This document shows, piece by piece, positions 1 to 9,357 of a stretch of 38,028 nt of DNA. Below the pieces are notes generated by a model. That model was not told the DNA's origin. It saw only the letters and a program-made list of their open reading frames with translations, and did no database searches. Positions within the stretch are counted from its first letter, which is position 1. Each line of letters begins with the position of its first letter. This DNA is from Pseudonocardia sp. CNS-139 (GTDB taxonomy: Bacteria > Actinomycetota > Actinomycetes > Mycobacteriales > Pseudonocardiaceae): assembly GCA_001942415.1 (NCBI GenBank), contig MKJX01000214.1, forward strand, positions 1-38,028. Reading direction: 5' to 3'. The position numbers and the translations under genes are program-made.

Positions 1-246
1 GCGGCGTGGACGTCGGCGCGCAGGCCCGGATCTGGGACGAGCTGCGCCGGCCGGCCGCGGCGGCGGTTGCTGCTGGTCAGCGCCGACCTCGACGAGCTGA
101 TCGGGCTCTCCGACTCGATCAAGGTGATGCTGCGCGGCCGGCTCGTCGCCGACGCCGACCCGGCGACCGTCACGCCCGAGGAGCTGGGCGCCGCCATGAC
201 CGGCGCCACCGACGACGCCACCGACGCCGTGGAGGCGGTCCCGTGA
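1..246 (+). CDS. Nucleoside/simple-sugar ABC transporter ATP-binding protein, C-terminal end (partial, frameshifted)
   Basis: This is the last part of an ABC ATPase that begins before the window. The reading starts as GVDVGAQARIWDELR, the stretch after Walker B in BmpA/Nup-type nucleoside importers. It then changes frame at about 45-75 and continues as LLLVSADLDELIGLSDSI and a short tail ending in TGA at 244-246. The SADLDEL segment is the usual place of the switch histidine region in the second ATPase half of this family, where S replaces H, as often in the degenerate site. The stop overlaps the GTG of the next permease, so the genes are translationally coupled. The frame change is probably a base-call error. 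Family assignment rests mainly on the two permeases that follow. Confidence 0.75.
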   Translation, partial: AAWTSARRPGSGTSCAGRPRRRLLLVSADLDELIGLSDSIKVMLRGRLVADADPATVTPEELGAAMTGATDDATDAVEAVP

Positions 247-1341
247 GTCTCGCCCGCGCCCGGACGGTGCTGCTGCCGCCCGTGCTCGCGATCGTGTTCG
301 CCGCGCTGCTGTGCGCGGTCGCGCTCCTGATCAGCGGGGACTCCCCGATCACCGCGCTGTCGGTGATGATCACGCAGGTCGGCCAGGGCACCACGGCCGT
401 CGACATCGTCAACAGCGCGGCGATCTACTACATCGCCGGGCTCGCGGTGGCGATCGGCTTCCAGATGAAGCTGTTCAACATCGGTGTCGAGGGCCAGTAC
501 CGGCTGGCCGCGTGCGTCGCGGCGATCGTCGGCGGCGCGCTGGTGCTGCCACCGGTGCTGCACACGCTGGTGATCATCCTGGTCGGCGCGCTCGTCGGGG
601 CGGTCTGGGCGGGCATCCCCGCGCTGCTCAAGGCGTACCGCGGGGTCAGCGAGGTCATCTCGACGATCATGCTGAACTTCATCGCGACGGGCCTGATCGC
701 GTTCCTGATCAGCCCGGACGCGTTCGGGGTGCTGCAGGGCAACAACATCTCGACCGACCCGATCGAGCCGAGCGGGCAGTTTCCCGGCATCTCGCTGGGC
801 TCCAGCGGGACGATCGTTCGGGATGGTGTTCGTCGCGGCCGCGCTCGGCGTCGCGTACGGGTTCATGCTCAACCGCACGCGGTTCGGGTTCGAGCTGAAG
901 GCGTCCGGCGAGTCGCCCACCGCAGCCACCGCGGGCGGCGTCGACGCCCGGCGGATGATCATCGTCGCGCTGGTCCTCTCCGGCGCGATGGCCGGGCTGA
1001 TCGGCCTGCCCGAGCTGCTCGGCCGCGACCACGCGTACACGCTCACCTCGCCGCAGGGCTACGGGTTCACCGGCATCGCGGTGGCGCTGCTGGGCCGCAA
1101 CAACCCCCTCGGCATCGCGTTCGGCGCGCTGCTCTGGTCGTTCCTGGACAAGTCCGCGCTCGCCCTCGACAACGTCGGGGTGCCGCGCGAGATCGTGCTG
1201 ATCATGCAGGGGTCGGTGGTGCTGTCCGTGATCATCGCCTACGAGATCGTCCGCCGCTACGAGCTGGCCGCCGAGCAGCGGCGGGTCGCCGCGGAGCTGC
1301 GGGCCGCGACGCCCGTGCCGGTGCCGGGGGTGGGGCAGTGA
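243..1341 (+). CDS. ABC transporter permease, nucleoside importer family, subunit 1 (one frameshift)
   Basis: This is an integral membrane subunit of a nucleoside (BmpA/NupP-like) ABC importer. The GTG start at 243 overlaps the ATPase stop. Several hydrophobic helices are visible from the N terminus. The family signatures FNIGVEGQY (near residue 80) and the coupling segment LNRTRFGFELKA are present, followed by GVDARRM and a C-terminal helix. The frame changes at about 815-823: residues up to SSGTIV are in one frame and FGMVFVAAALGV resumes in the next, with no homology lost. Restored length is about 365 aa, normal for the family. The stop overlaps the GTG of the second permease. Substrate preference for nucleosides is inferred from the neighbouring cdd, deoA and add genes. 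Confidence 0.85.
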
Positions 1342-2608
1342 CCACCACGGCGCCACCCGCCCCGGCCACCGCCCCCGCCCCGCCGCGGGGCCGCTGGAGC
1401 CGGCTGCCCGGCTGGGCACGCTCCGCGATCGTCGTCGCGATCGGCGTCGGGATCCTCTCGCTCACGACGTACCTGACCGGCCAGATCCAGCTGACGTCCA
1501 GCGGCACCACGCAGGCCGCCGTCCGGCTGCTGCTGCCGATCCTGTTCGCCGCGCTCGGCGGGCTCTGGGCCGAACGCGCAGGCGTGATCAACATCGGCCT
1601 CGAGGGCATGATGATCCTCGGCACCTGGGGCGCGGCCTGGGCCGGCTACCAGTGGGGACCGTGGGCCGCGGTGGTCGGCGGGCTCGTGTTCGGCGCCCTC
1701 GGCGGGCTGCTGCACGCCGTCGCGACCGTCACGTTCAACGTCAACCACATCGTCTCCGGCGTCGCGATCACGCTGCTCGGGATGGGCATCACGCAGTACC
1801 TCTCGACGCTGTTCTTCGAGCCCGTCTCGCGCAACCCGCGGCAGTCGCCGCGCGTCGAGGGCTTCGAGACGTTCTCGATCCAGCCGATCGCCGACTGGCT
1901 CGCCGACCTGGAGCAACAGGGCCGCGTGGTGCTCTCCGACGCGGCCGGGCTGCTCGGCGGGCTGCTCTCCGGGCTCACCCCGCTCGTCGTGATCGGGTTC
2001 GTGCTCGTGCCGGTCAGCTACTTCCTGCTGTGGCGCACCCGGTTCGGGCTGCGGCTGCGCTCGTGCGGCGAGAACCCGGTCGCCGCCGAGTCGCTCGGCG
2101 TGCGCGTGTTCACGTACAAGTACCTGGCGGTGGTCGTCTCCGGCGGGCTGGCCGGGCTCGGCGGCGCCGCGCTGACGCTCAACCCGGGCCAGCTCGGCTA
2201 CCTGGAGGGCCAGACCGGCGGCCGCGGCTACATCGGGCTCGCCGCGATGATCTTCGGCAACTGGCGGCCCGGCGGGCTGCTCGCCGGCTCCGCGCTCTTC
2301 GGCTACGTCGACGGCGTGCAGCTGCGGGCGGGCGGCGAGGCCGTGCACGCGCTGCTCTACGCCACGTCGATCCTCGCCGTGGTGGTCGCTGTGCTGTGGG
2401 TGGCCCGGCGCGGTGGACGCCCGCGTTCGTCGCGCTCGGCGCCGGGGCCGTCGTCTACGTCGTCTACCTGGTGATCCCCGAGGTGCCGCGGGAGTTCGCG
2501 TCCTACGCGCCGCAGCTCGTGACGCTGCTGGTGCTCGCCGTCGCGTCACAACGGCTGCGGCCGCCGGCGGCCATCGGCATGGAGTACCGCCGGGGCGAGG
2601 GTGACTGA
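1338..2608 (+). CDS. ABC transporter permease, nucleoside importer family, subunit 2 (one frameshift)
   Basis: This is the second membrane subunit of the nucleoside importer. The GTG at 1338 overlaps the preceding stop. A Pro/Ala-rich cytoplasmic start is followed by about eight to ten membrane segments. Typical motifs are ERAGVINIGLEGMM (near residue 75), NVNHIVSGVAI, LWRTRFGLRLRSCGENP (coupling helix) and GGRGYIGLAAMIFGNWRP near the end. At about 2400-2415 the frame changes. The C-terminal hydrophobic segment FVALGAGAVVYVVYLVIPEV then continues in another frame to the TGA at 2606-2608. The restored protein has about 423 residues, as expected. The last 8 bp overlap the start of cdd, placing transport and deamination in one transcript. 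Confidence 0.88.
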
Positions 2609-3014
2609 GCCCGACTGGACTGAGCCCGATTGGGACGTGCTGCGCGCGGCGGCGGTCGAGGCCGCCGCGGCCGCGTACGCGCCCTACTCCCGGCTGCACG
2701 TCGGCGCGGCCGCGCTGTGCGACGACGGGCGGGTCGTCACCGGCTGCAACGTCGAGAACGCCTCGTACGGGCTCGGGCTCTGCGCGGAGTGCACGATGGC
2801 CGGGCAGCTGCGGCTGACGGGCGGCGGCCGGTTCACCGCCGTGGCCTGCCGGTCCGGCACGGGCGAGCTGCTGATGCCGTGCGGCCGGTGCCGCCAGGTG
2901 CTCTACGAGTTCGGCGGGCCGGACTGCCTGCTCGACACGCCGCACGGCGTCCGTCCGCTGCGCGAGATGCTGCCGGACGCGTTCGGGCCGGAGGACCTGC
3001 CCGGCTCAGTGTGA
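2601..3014 (+). CDS. cdd: Cytidine deaminase
   Basis: This enzyme hydrolytically deaminates cytidine and deoxycytidine to uridine and deoxyuridine in the cytoplasm, as part of pyrimidine salvage. The 137-aa protein has the small tetrameric-type architecture. The NVEN substrate motif is at 50-53. The active site is C61-A-E63, with E63 as proton shuttle. The second zinc motif PCGRCRQ is at 93-99, giving ligands C61, C94 and C97. Residue 64 is Cys where many bacterial homologues have Arg (CAER); from memory the CAEC form is common in actinobacteria. The GTG start lies 8 bp inside the preceding permease gene. The end overlaps the convergent hydrolase gene by 9 bp. Confidence 0.95.
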   Translation: MTEPDWTEPDWDVLRAAAVEAAAAAYAPYSRLHVGAAALCDDGRVVTGCNVENASYGLGLCAECTMAGQLRLTGGGRFTAVACRSGTGELLMPCGRCRQVLYEFGGPDCLLDTPHGVRPLREMLPDAFGPEDLPGSV

Positions 3015-3699
3015 GAGGGCCAGGCTGATCTCCCCGACCAGCTCGGCCAGCTCGGCGGGCCGCGACAGGAACGGCGAATGGCTGGTCGGCAGGTGGTGCA
3101 CCGCGTCGGCCTTCGGCGGCAGCGTCTCGGCCAGCAGCGGCGGGAACGCCCGGTCGTCGTCGCACACGACGAACGCCGACGGCAGCTCCTGCCACGAGGC
3201 GCGGGTCAGCGGCTCGGTGAACGACAGCGCGCTCTGCGGGCGCAGCCGGGCGACCGCCGCCGCGGCGAGCTCGGCCGGCACGTCCGCGAACAGGAAGTCC
3301 GTGGCCGGCTCCGGCACGGGCACCAGCCCGGTCTCCGGCGGGAACCACGGCCCGCCCAGCGGCGTGACCAGCGCCTCGCCCTTGTCGAGCATGTGCGCGG
3401 CAGGTAGATCAGCTGCCGCACGCCGGGGACGGTCGGGCGACCTCGGTGACCGGCAGGCCGCCGTAGGAGTGGGCGAGCACCGTGACCGGGCCCTCGACCG
3501 CGGCGAGGTGCTCACGGACGACGGCGGCGTCGGCGTACATCCCGATCTGCGGGTCCCCGGAGGCGCTCGGCAGGTCGACCGTCGAGACCCGCCAGCCCCG
3601 TGCCGTCAGCTCGGGCGCGAGCTGCTCCCAGCACCACGCCCCGTGCCACGCGCCGTGCACCAGCACGACGGCCGGCCGTTCGTTCGTCTCGGCGACCAC
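3006..3699 (-). CDS. Alpha/beta-fold hydrolase (esterase-like), two frameshifts
   Basis: This is a cytoplasmic alpha/beta hydrolase of the small (about 230 aa) esterase family. The start is chosen at GTG 3699, which has AGGAG six bases upstream. The N-terminal strand and oxyanion region read AVVLVHGAWHGAWCW. The nucleophile elbow is AHSYGG and the C-terminal catalytic His sits in TSHSPFLSRP. The probable Asp is in VVCDDDRAF. Between about 3395 and 3435 the protein passes through three frames: up to VTEVARP, then GVRQLIYL, then AHMLDKGEAL. The family sequence continues through all three pieces, so two single-base errors, or decay, are needed. It is divergent from the araC-type gene, with 124 bp between them. 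The substrate is unknown. Confidence 0.8.
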
Positions 3700-3823
3700 G
3701 CGCCACTCCTCGTCGTTCGGGCTTGCGCAGCCGGACCGGCTGCCGTCGGCGATGCTATGAACGAAGAGACGCGGCGCCCATGCGCCGGCGTCCGCAGTCC
3801 TCTCGCGATCGTCCGGAGCCGTC

Positions 3824-4762
3824 GTGGACCCCCTCTCCCACGTGCTGTCGCTGCTCAACGTCGACGAAGCCGTGTCGGCGCCGCTGCTCGCGGGCGGCGA
3901 CTGGGCCGTCGACTTCCCGGGGCACCCGCACATCAAGTTCGCCGCGGTCGTGGAGGGCTCCGGCGTGCTCACGGTGAGCGGGGCGCCCGAGCCGGTGCAG
4001 GTGAAGGAGGGGGACTGCTTCCTGGTGGTCGGCCGGCTGCCCTACCGGCTGGCGAGCGGCCCGCACGTGCCCGCGGTGCCCGCGCACACCGTGTACCGGC
4101 ACGTGGTCGACGGCTTCGCGCGGGTCGGCGGCCCGCCCGACACGACGTTCGTCGGCGGCAGCTTCACGTTCGACCCGGCGACCGCCCCGCTGCTGCTCGA
4201 CGTGCTGCCGCCGATGGTCCACGTGCCGTCCGGGTCGGAGCACGCCGAGGCGCTGCGCGCCACCCTCGCCCTGGTCGCCCACGAGGTGCGCGCCACCCGG
4301 CTGGGCGCCCCGTTGATGCTCGACCGGCTGGCCCACGTCGTTCTCCTGCACGCGCTGCGGGCGCACGCCGCCGCCGAGGCCGCCCGGCCCGCCCCCGGCG
4401 GCGGCTGGCTGGTGGCCGCCCTCGACCCGCAGATCGGCCCCGCGCTGCGGGCCCTGCACGGCGACCCCGCCCGCGCGTGGACCGTGGCCGAGCTGGCCGC
4501 GCTGGCGCGCATGTCCCGTTCGACGTTCGCGCTCCGGTTCAAGGCGGCCGTCGGGGCGAGTCCCCTGGACCACCTGCTGCGCCTGCGGATGCACGCCGCA
4601 GCCGCCGCGCTGCGCGACACCGACCGCACCGTCGCCGCGGTCGCGGCCGCCGTCGGCTACGGCTCGGAGAGCGCGTTCGGCGCCGCGTTCAAACGTGTGA
4701 TGGGAACGCCGCCCGGCGACTACCGCACCGCCTTATCGTCGGCGCATGCTCTCCGCCGTTGA
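3824..4762 (+). CDS. AraC-family transcriptional regulator with N-terminal cupin
   Basis: This is a DNA-binding regulator of 312 aa. An N-terminal cupin-type sensor domain occupies roughly residues 10-180, including HIKFAAVVEGSGVL and the acidic VKEGDCFLV strand. The C-terminal AraC double helix-turn-helix occupies about 220-305. Its first recognition helix is in WTVAELAALARMSRSTFALRF. The second motif is AAVGYGSESAFGAAFKRVMG, close to the family consensus. It is transcribed divergently from the hydrolase gene, the usual position of a target gene. Its 3' end overlaps deoA by 17 bp, so it may also lie in the deoA transcript. The inducer is unknown. The GTG start at 3824 is chosen because the cupin begins immediately after it. 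Confidence 0.9.
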   Translation: MDPLSHVLSLLNVDEAVSAPLLAGGDWAVDFPGHPHIKFAAVVEGSGVLTVSGAPEPVQVKEGDCFLVVGRLPYRLASGPHVPAVPAHTVYRHVVDGFARVGGPPDTTFVGGSFTFDPATAPLLLDVLPPMVHVPSGSEHAEALRATLALVAHEVRATRLGAPLMLDRLAHVVLLHALRAHAAAEAARPAPGGGWLVAALDPQIGPALRALHGDPARAWTVAELAALARMSRSTFALRFKAAVGASPLDHLLRLRMHAAAAALRDTDRTVAAVAAAVGYGSESAFGAAFKRVMGTPPGDYRTALSSAHALRR

Positions 4763-6059
4763 CGTCATCCGCGCCAAGCGCGACGGGCACCCGCTCACCG
4801 ACGAGCAGGTCCACTGGGTCGTCGCCGCGTACACCCGCGGCGACGTCGCCGACGAGCAGATGGCCGCGCTCGCGATGGCGATCCTGCTCAACGGCATGGA
4901 CGCAGGCGAGACCGCGCGCTGGACCCAGGCCATGATCGACTCCGGTGAGGTGCTCGCGCTCGGGGACGTCGGGCGCCCGCTCGTCGACAAGCACTCCACC
5001 GGCGGCGTCGGCGACAAGATCACGCTGCCGCTGGCCCCGCTCGTCGCGGCGTGCGGGGCGGCCGTGCCGCAGCTGTCCGGCCGCGGGCTCGGGCACACCG
5101 GCGGCACGCTCGACAAGCTGGAGGCGATCCCGGGCTGGCGGGCGGCGCTGTCGGTCGAGGAGATCGCCGCGCAGCTCGCGGACGTCGGCGCGGTCGTCTG
5201 CGCGACCACCCCGTCGCTCGCCCCGGCCGACCGCAAGCTGTACGCGCTGCGCGACGTCACCGGCACCGTCGAGTCGATCCCGCTGATCGCCAGCTCGATC
5301 ATGAGCAAGAAGATCGCCGAGGGCACCGACGGGCTCGTGCTCGACGTCAAGGTCGGGTCGGGCGCGTTCATGAAGACCGAGGCGCCGGCCCGGGAGCTCG
5401 CCGAGACGATGGTGCGGATCGGCGGCGCGCACGGGCTCGCGACGACCGCGCTGCTCACCGACATGTCCGTGCCGCTCGGACGTGCGGTCGGCAACGCGCT
5501 GGAGGTGGCAGAGGCCGTCGAGGTGCTGCGCGGCGGCGGGCCGGCCGACGTCGTCGAGCTGACCGTGGCGCTCGCCCGCGAGATGCTCGCCCTCGCCGGG
5601 ATCACCGGCGTGGACCCGGCCGCCGTGCTCGCGTCCGGCGGGGCCTATCCGGTGTGGGAGCGGATGATCGCCGCGCAGGGCGGCGATCCGGCCGCGCCGC
5701 TGCCCGTCGCGACGCACGTCGAGGAGGTGCTCGCGGACCGCTCCGGCGTCCTGACCGGGGTGGACGCGTTCGCTGTCGGGGTGGCGGCGTGGCGGCTGGG
5801 CGCGGGCCGGGCCCGCAAGGAGGACGCGGTGCAGGCCGCGGCGGGCGTGCGGCTCCTGGCCGGGATCGGCGACGAGGTGACGGCCGGCCAACCCCTGCTG
5901 GAGCTGCACACCGACACCCCCGAGGCGGTCACGGGCGCCCGCGCCGCACTGGACGGCGGCCTGCGGATCGGCGCCGAGCCGGCCGCCCGCCCGAAGCTGG
6001 TCCTGGACCGGACAGCGGCCGACCGCACACAGCAAACGGCCTCCGCACACAGGTCCTGA
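4746..6059 (+). CDS. deoA: Thymidine phosphorylase
   Basis: This enzyme catalyses phosphorolysis of thymidine or deoxyuridine to the base and 2-deoxyribose 1-phosphate. The 437-aa protein has the full family layout: a helical domain, then the phosphate-binding KHSTGGVGDK at 82-91. The signature SGRGLGHTGGTLDKLE is at 111-126. The pyrimidine-binding R168 and the SIMSKK lysines are near 184-189. DVKVGSGAFMK follows at 200-210, and a C-terminal mixed domain lies beyond. No frameshift is seen. The ATG lies inside the end of the AraC gene. Together with cdd it converts imported cytidine and deoxycytidine to usable carbon. The stop codon is inside the hairpin of the downstream terminator. Confidence 0.95.
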   Translation: MLSAVDVIRAKRDGHPLTDEQVHWVVAAYTRGDVADEQMAALAMAILLNGMDAGETARWTQAMIDSGEVLALGDVGRPLVDKHSTGGVGDKITLPLAPLVAACGAAVPQLSGRGLGHTGGTLDKLEAIPGWRAALSVEEIAAQLADVGAVVCATTPSLAPADRKLYALRDVTGTVESIPLIASSIMSKKIAEGTDGLVLDVKVGSGAFMKTEAPARELAETMVRIGGAHGLATTALLTDMSVPLGRAVGNALEVAEAVEVLRGGGPADVVELTVALAREMLALAGITGVDPAAVLASGGAYPVWERMIAAQGGDPAAPLPVATHVEEVLADRSGVLTGVDAFAVGVAAWRLGAGRARKEDAVQAAAGVRLLAGIGDEVTAGQPLLELHTDTPEAVTGARAALDGGLRIGAEPAARPKLVLDRTAADRTQQTASAHRS

Positions 6060-6093
6060 CCTGTGTGCGGAGGCCGCGAGGTGTGTGCGGTCG
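6020..6093. terminator. Nested bidirectional terminator between deoA and the convergent coiled-coil gene
   Basis: A perfect 17-bp stem (arms 6038-6054 and 6059-6075) with a 4-base loop encloses the deoA stop codon TGA at 6057-6059. It is nested in a second perfect 11-bp pair of arms, 6020-6030 and 6083-6093. The repeated element CCGCACACA and its complement build both stems. There is no T-run, as is usual for GC-rich actinobacterial terminators. The position between convergent genes suits bidirectional termination. Confidence 0.8.
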
Positions 6094-6115
6094 CCCTGCT
6101 CGGGGGCGCTCGGGC

Positions 6116-7165
6116 TCAGTCGTCGGGGTCGTCGGTCACCGTGTCGGCCACGGAGGCGCCGTTGGGGGACTTCACCGTGACCTTCTGGCGCGAGCGGCGC
6201 TGGGTGGGCCGCGGCGGGGGCGGGGGCATCTGGTGCGTCGACGGGCCGCGGCCGAGGATCAGCTCCGCGAACGTCGCCATGGCCTCGTCGAGCTGGCCGG
6301 CGTTGCGGCGCTCCGACTCGGCGTTGGCCTGCTCCACCAGCGACTGCAGCGACGCGGAGTCCGGGCGCTGGCCGAGCGTGCTGTCGAGCTGGACGAACTT
6401 CTCGTCCAGGCGGCCGGACAGGCCGTGCTCCAGCGAGTCGAGCCGGGTGGAGAGGCTGTCCAGGCGCGACGCCAGCGACTCCAGCCGGTGCGCGAGGCCG
6501 TCCAGCGGCTCCGTCGGGTCGACGGCCGGGCGCGCGGCGAGGTCCTCGAGGCGCCGGTGCAGCCCGATGCTGGTGTCGCCGAGCAGGTTGCGCAGGCCCT
6601 CGCCGGACTCGTCCACCGAGCGCAGCGCGTTGTCGAGCTGCTCGCGCACCGTGCGCTCGACGCCGTCGATGCGCTCCTTGATCGGCGTGCCGACGGAGGA
6701 CGGCATCGCGTCGAGCCGCATCTCGTGCCGGTCGAGCCGGTTGTCGAGGTCGTCGAGGCGCTTGTGCAGGCCACCGAGCCGGTCGTCGAGGCCGTCCATG
6801 CGGCCGGACACACCCTCCAGCCGACCGGCCATGCCGTCGAGCCGGCCGTCGAGCTGGGCGATGGGCTTGGCCATCTTGTCGGGCATCGCCTCGACGGCCC
6901 GCAGCACCGACGCGATGGCCGCGTCCTGCGCGTCCAGCTTGGCGACGGTCTCGTCGAGCCGCTCGGCGAGAACGCTCACCTCGGTGCGGTCGGGCAGCTC
7001 CGTGAGCCGCTTGCGGACGGTGCCGAGGGCGTCCAGCGCCGCGAGGCGGGCGTGGATCTCGTCGAGCGAGTCGAATATCTGCTGCTGCTCGCTGTCGCGG
7101 ATCTCCGCGGCGCGCACCAGCATGCCGCGCATGCGGTCGAACGAAAGCGTGGAGTCATTGCTCAT
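6116..7165 (-). CDS. Coiled-coil protein of unknown function
   Basis: This is a 349-aa protein without membrane segments or a signal peptide. Residues from about 15 to 290 form almost continuous heptad-like helices with repeated blocks of the type LDxRLDxLxxRL and MxxRLDGM. Such blocks are typical of long coiled coils or apolipoprotein-like repeats. A QxP-rich linker with a run of six prolines, then a basic and finally an acidic tail (DTVTDDPDD), ends the protein. The start at ATG 7165 is preceded by only a weak purine tract. It lies between deoA and add but has no obvious link to nucleoside metabolism. A structural, scaffold or chemoreceptor-like role is possible, but I do not recognise a specific family. 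Confidence 0.8.
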   Translation of the reverse strand: MSNDSTLSFDRMRGMLVRAAEIRDSEQQQIFDSLDEIHARLAALDALGTVRKRLTELPDRTEVSVLAERLDETVAKLDAQDAAIASVLRAVEAMPDKMAKPIAQLDGRLDGMAGRLEGVSGRMDGLDDRLGGLHKRLDDLDNRLDRHEMRLDAMPSSVGTPIKERIDGVERTVREQLDNALRSVDESGEGLRNLLGDTSIGLHRRLEDLAARPAVDPTEPLDGLAHRLESLASRLDSLSTRLDSLEHGLSGRLDEKFVQLDSTLGQRPDSASLQSLVEQANAESERRNAGQLDEAMATFAELILGRGPSTHQMPPPPPRPTQRRSRQKVTVKSPNGASVADTVTDDPDD

Positions 7166-7346
7166 GGCGCGGGGAGCTTCCTCTGAGCCGGACAACGGGG
7201 AGTGCAGGATCTGAGGGTAGCGAGCGTTGTGGATCACCCGTCCGCGGCTCCCCGATCGGACGCGCGTAGCCCGATCGGCCCAGCGTGTCGCGGGCGCGCC
7301 GAGGCGATCGGCCGTCCGGTCCGCGGCACCGCCTAGCGTGACGGCC

Positions 7347-8434
7347 ATGCCTGCGCCGCTGACCATCGACACCATCCGGGACGCGCCCAAGGTGCTCCTG
7401 CACGACCACCTCGACGGCGGCGTGCGTCCCGCCACCGTCCTGGAGCTGGCAGACACGACCGGCTACCCCGCGCTGCCCAGCGCGGACGTCGCCGAGCTGA
7501 CCGGCTGGTTCACCGCCGCCGCCCAGTCCGGCTCGCTCGTCCGTTACCTGGAGCGCTTCGATCACACCGTCGGGGTCATGCAGACCGAGGACGCGCTGGT
7601 CAGGGTGGCTGCGGAGTGCGCGGAGGACCTCGCCGCCGACGGCGTCGTCTACGCGGAGGTGCGCTTCGCCCCCGAACTGCACGTCGAACGCGGGCTGGAG
7701 CTCGACGCGGTGGTCGAGGCGGTGCTGGAGGGCTTCCGCGCCGGCTCGGAGCGGGCGGCCGCGCGGGGCCGCCGGATCCGGGTCGGCTGCCTGCTGACGG
7801 CCATGCGGCACGCCGCGCGGTCGCGCGAGATCGCCGAGCTGTCCGTGCGCTACCGGGACCTCGGCGTGGTCGGGTTCGACATCGCCGGCGCCGAGGCCGG
7901 CTTCCCGCCCACCCGCCACCTCGACGCGTTCGAGTACCTGCGCCAGCAGAACGCGCACTTCACCATCCACGCAGGTGAGGCGTTCGGGCTGCCGTCGATC
8001 TGGGAGGCGCTGCAGTGGTGCGGGGCCGACCGGCTCGGCCACGGCGTCCGCATCGTCGACGACATCACGCTCGGCGCCGACGGGACGCCGCGGCTGGGCC
8101 TGCTCGCCGCGTACGTGCGGGACAAGCGCATCCCGCTGGAGATGTGCCCGACGTCCAACGTGCACACCGGGCCCCGAAGTCGCTGGCCGACCACCCGATC
8201 GGGTTGCTCACCGAGCTGCGGTTCCGCGTCACCGTGAACACCGACAACCGGCTCATGTCGGACGTGTCGGTGACCAGCGAGATGGCCGCGCTGGTGGACA
8301 CGTTCGGGTACGGCTGGGCGGACCTGCAGTGGTTCGCGGTCAATGCGATGAAGTCGTCGTTCATCGGCTTCGACGAGCGGCTGGCGCTGATCAACGACGT
8401 GATCAAGCCGGGCTATGCGGCACTGCTGGCGTAG
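7347..8434 (+). CDS. add: Adenosine deaminase (one frameshift)
   Basis: This enzyme deaminates adenosine and deoxyadenosine to inosine compounds, completing the salvage set with cdd and deoA. The zinc motif HDHLDGG at 19-25 supplies H19 and H21. HAGE at 208-211 gives the zinc His and the catalytic Glu. The GHGVRI and CPTSNVHTG motifs follow. After a frame change at about 8165-8175 the protein continues KSLADHPIGLLTELRFRVTVNTDN, where NTDN holds the metal-binding Asp, and runs to TAG at 8434. Restored length is about 362 aa, normal for the family. The ATG at 7347 is preferred over upstream in-frame codons because the family begins just before the HDHLDGG motif. The downstream hairpin at 8516-8551 may terminate it. 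Confidence 0.92.
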
Positions 8435-8515
8435 CACCCGTGTGGGGGACACACGATCGAAGCAGCCCGGCCACACGGCCGTAGCAGCGATGTCGCGCCC
8501 CCGGATGCCGGGAAA

Positions 8516-8551
8516 GCCACATTCAGGTCACCTGCGGCCCCTGAATGTGGC
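8516..8551. terminator. Stem-loop downstream of add
   Basis: The 12-bp arms GCCACATTCAGG (8516-8527) and CCTGAATGTGGC (8540-8551) pair perfectly around a 12-base loop. With a one-base bulge the stem extends outward through GGAA/TTCC. It lies 82 bp after the add stop and before a convergent gene, a typical terminator position. No T-run is present. Confidence 0.65.
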
Positions 8552-8710
8552 TTCCGGTGCAGAACCGTCGCACACCTGCTCAATGCAGGTGGTCATACGG
8601 ATCAGTATAGAGGAGATCAAGGGTCCCCGCACCTCTCTGAGCTGGGAAAACTCGGTGTCGTAGATCCGTCGCGCCCGGTCGGAGGCCGTAGCGCCTACGG
8701 AACGTGATGC

Positions 8711-9088
8711 CTACTCCAGTGGCCGGCGGGGTGCTCGGGTGAGCGCGTGCGCAGGGACGAGGGTCCTCTCGTTGGTGTGCATGATCGCGCCGTAGGCGTC
8801 GCAGATCGAGAAGGTGACCTCTCCGAACCAGCCGCGTGTGGAGCGCTTCCAGTAGCGGAGTACGCCCGGCACGCTCCCCGTCGGGTGCATGACGTGGTGC
8901 GGATGCTGGACGTTGTCGTCCGGCCGGGACGGCGCCTCCAGGGGCGGCGTGCCTCGGGAGGTTCGCCGGTGTCTTCGGCGGCAGCCTTGTGGCGGCGAGT
9001 ACATGCGGTCGAGGTCGACGAGCACGGGAAGGTCTAGCGGACGCGGTGGGGGTGTGTCGTTGATGCTCCATGGCCTCGCATACGGCAC
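8711..9088 (-). CDS. Hypothetical protein, 125 aa
   Basis: I do not recognise this protein family. The GTG start at 9088 has a strong AGGAGG about 10 bases upstream, which supports translation. The sequence is basic and proline-rich at the N terminus. The C-terminal half, RYWKRSTRGWFGEVTFSICD followed by YGAIMHTNERTL, looks like a small beta-rich domain with conserved aromatic residues. No signal peptide or membrane segment is present. It is an isolated gene between the salvage island and the HNH gene and marks the beginning of the accessory region. Its base composition is slightly lower in GC than the salvage genes. Confidence 0.6.
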   Translation of the reverse strand: MPYARPWSINDTPPPRPLDLPVLVDLDRMYSPPQGCRRRHRRTSRGTPPLEAPSRPDDNVQHPHHVMHPTGSVPGVLRYWKRSTRGWFGEVTFSICDAYGAIMHTNERTLVPAHALTRAPRRPLE

Positions 9089-9357
9089 GACGGCTTCCCC
9101 TCCTCTCGGGCTGGCCGGGGCAGGGGTCAGGGGTGGGTGAGGTCGTCGCCGTCCTGGTAGCCGGTCTCAGCGCGCACGGTGAGCGTTAGGCGCAGGTCGG
9201 CCCGGACCGCTACTCGGATGGGCGCTGGCTCGTTTCCTCACCGGGACCTCTCCCAGCGGCAGCCCGGGGAGCGTCGGTAGCTTCGCGAGCCGCGCTCGTG
9301 GCGCACAAGCCTGCGGTGTCTGCGAACGCCGGGCGAACTCGGCGCTACCCTCCGCCG

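Noticed and set aside
6063..7214. Long Ser/Arg-rich plus-strand open frame opposite the coiled-coil gene
   Set aside because: Its composition is typical of the antisense of a GC-rich gene. The minus-strand gene has clear heptads.
9127..9237. Minus-strand frame ending IRVAVRADLRLTLTVRAETG and GYQDGDDLTHP, upstream of the 125-aa gene
   Set aside because: It looks like coding sequence, but a stop lies just before it and there is no start codon. It could be the end of a small gene with a frameshift, but this is too weak to annotate.
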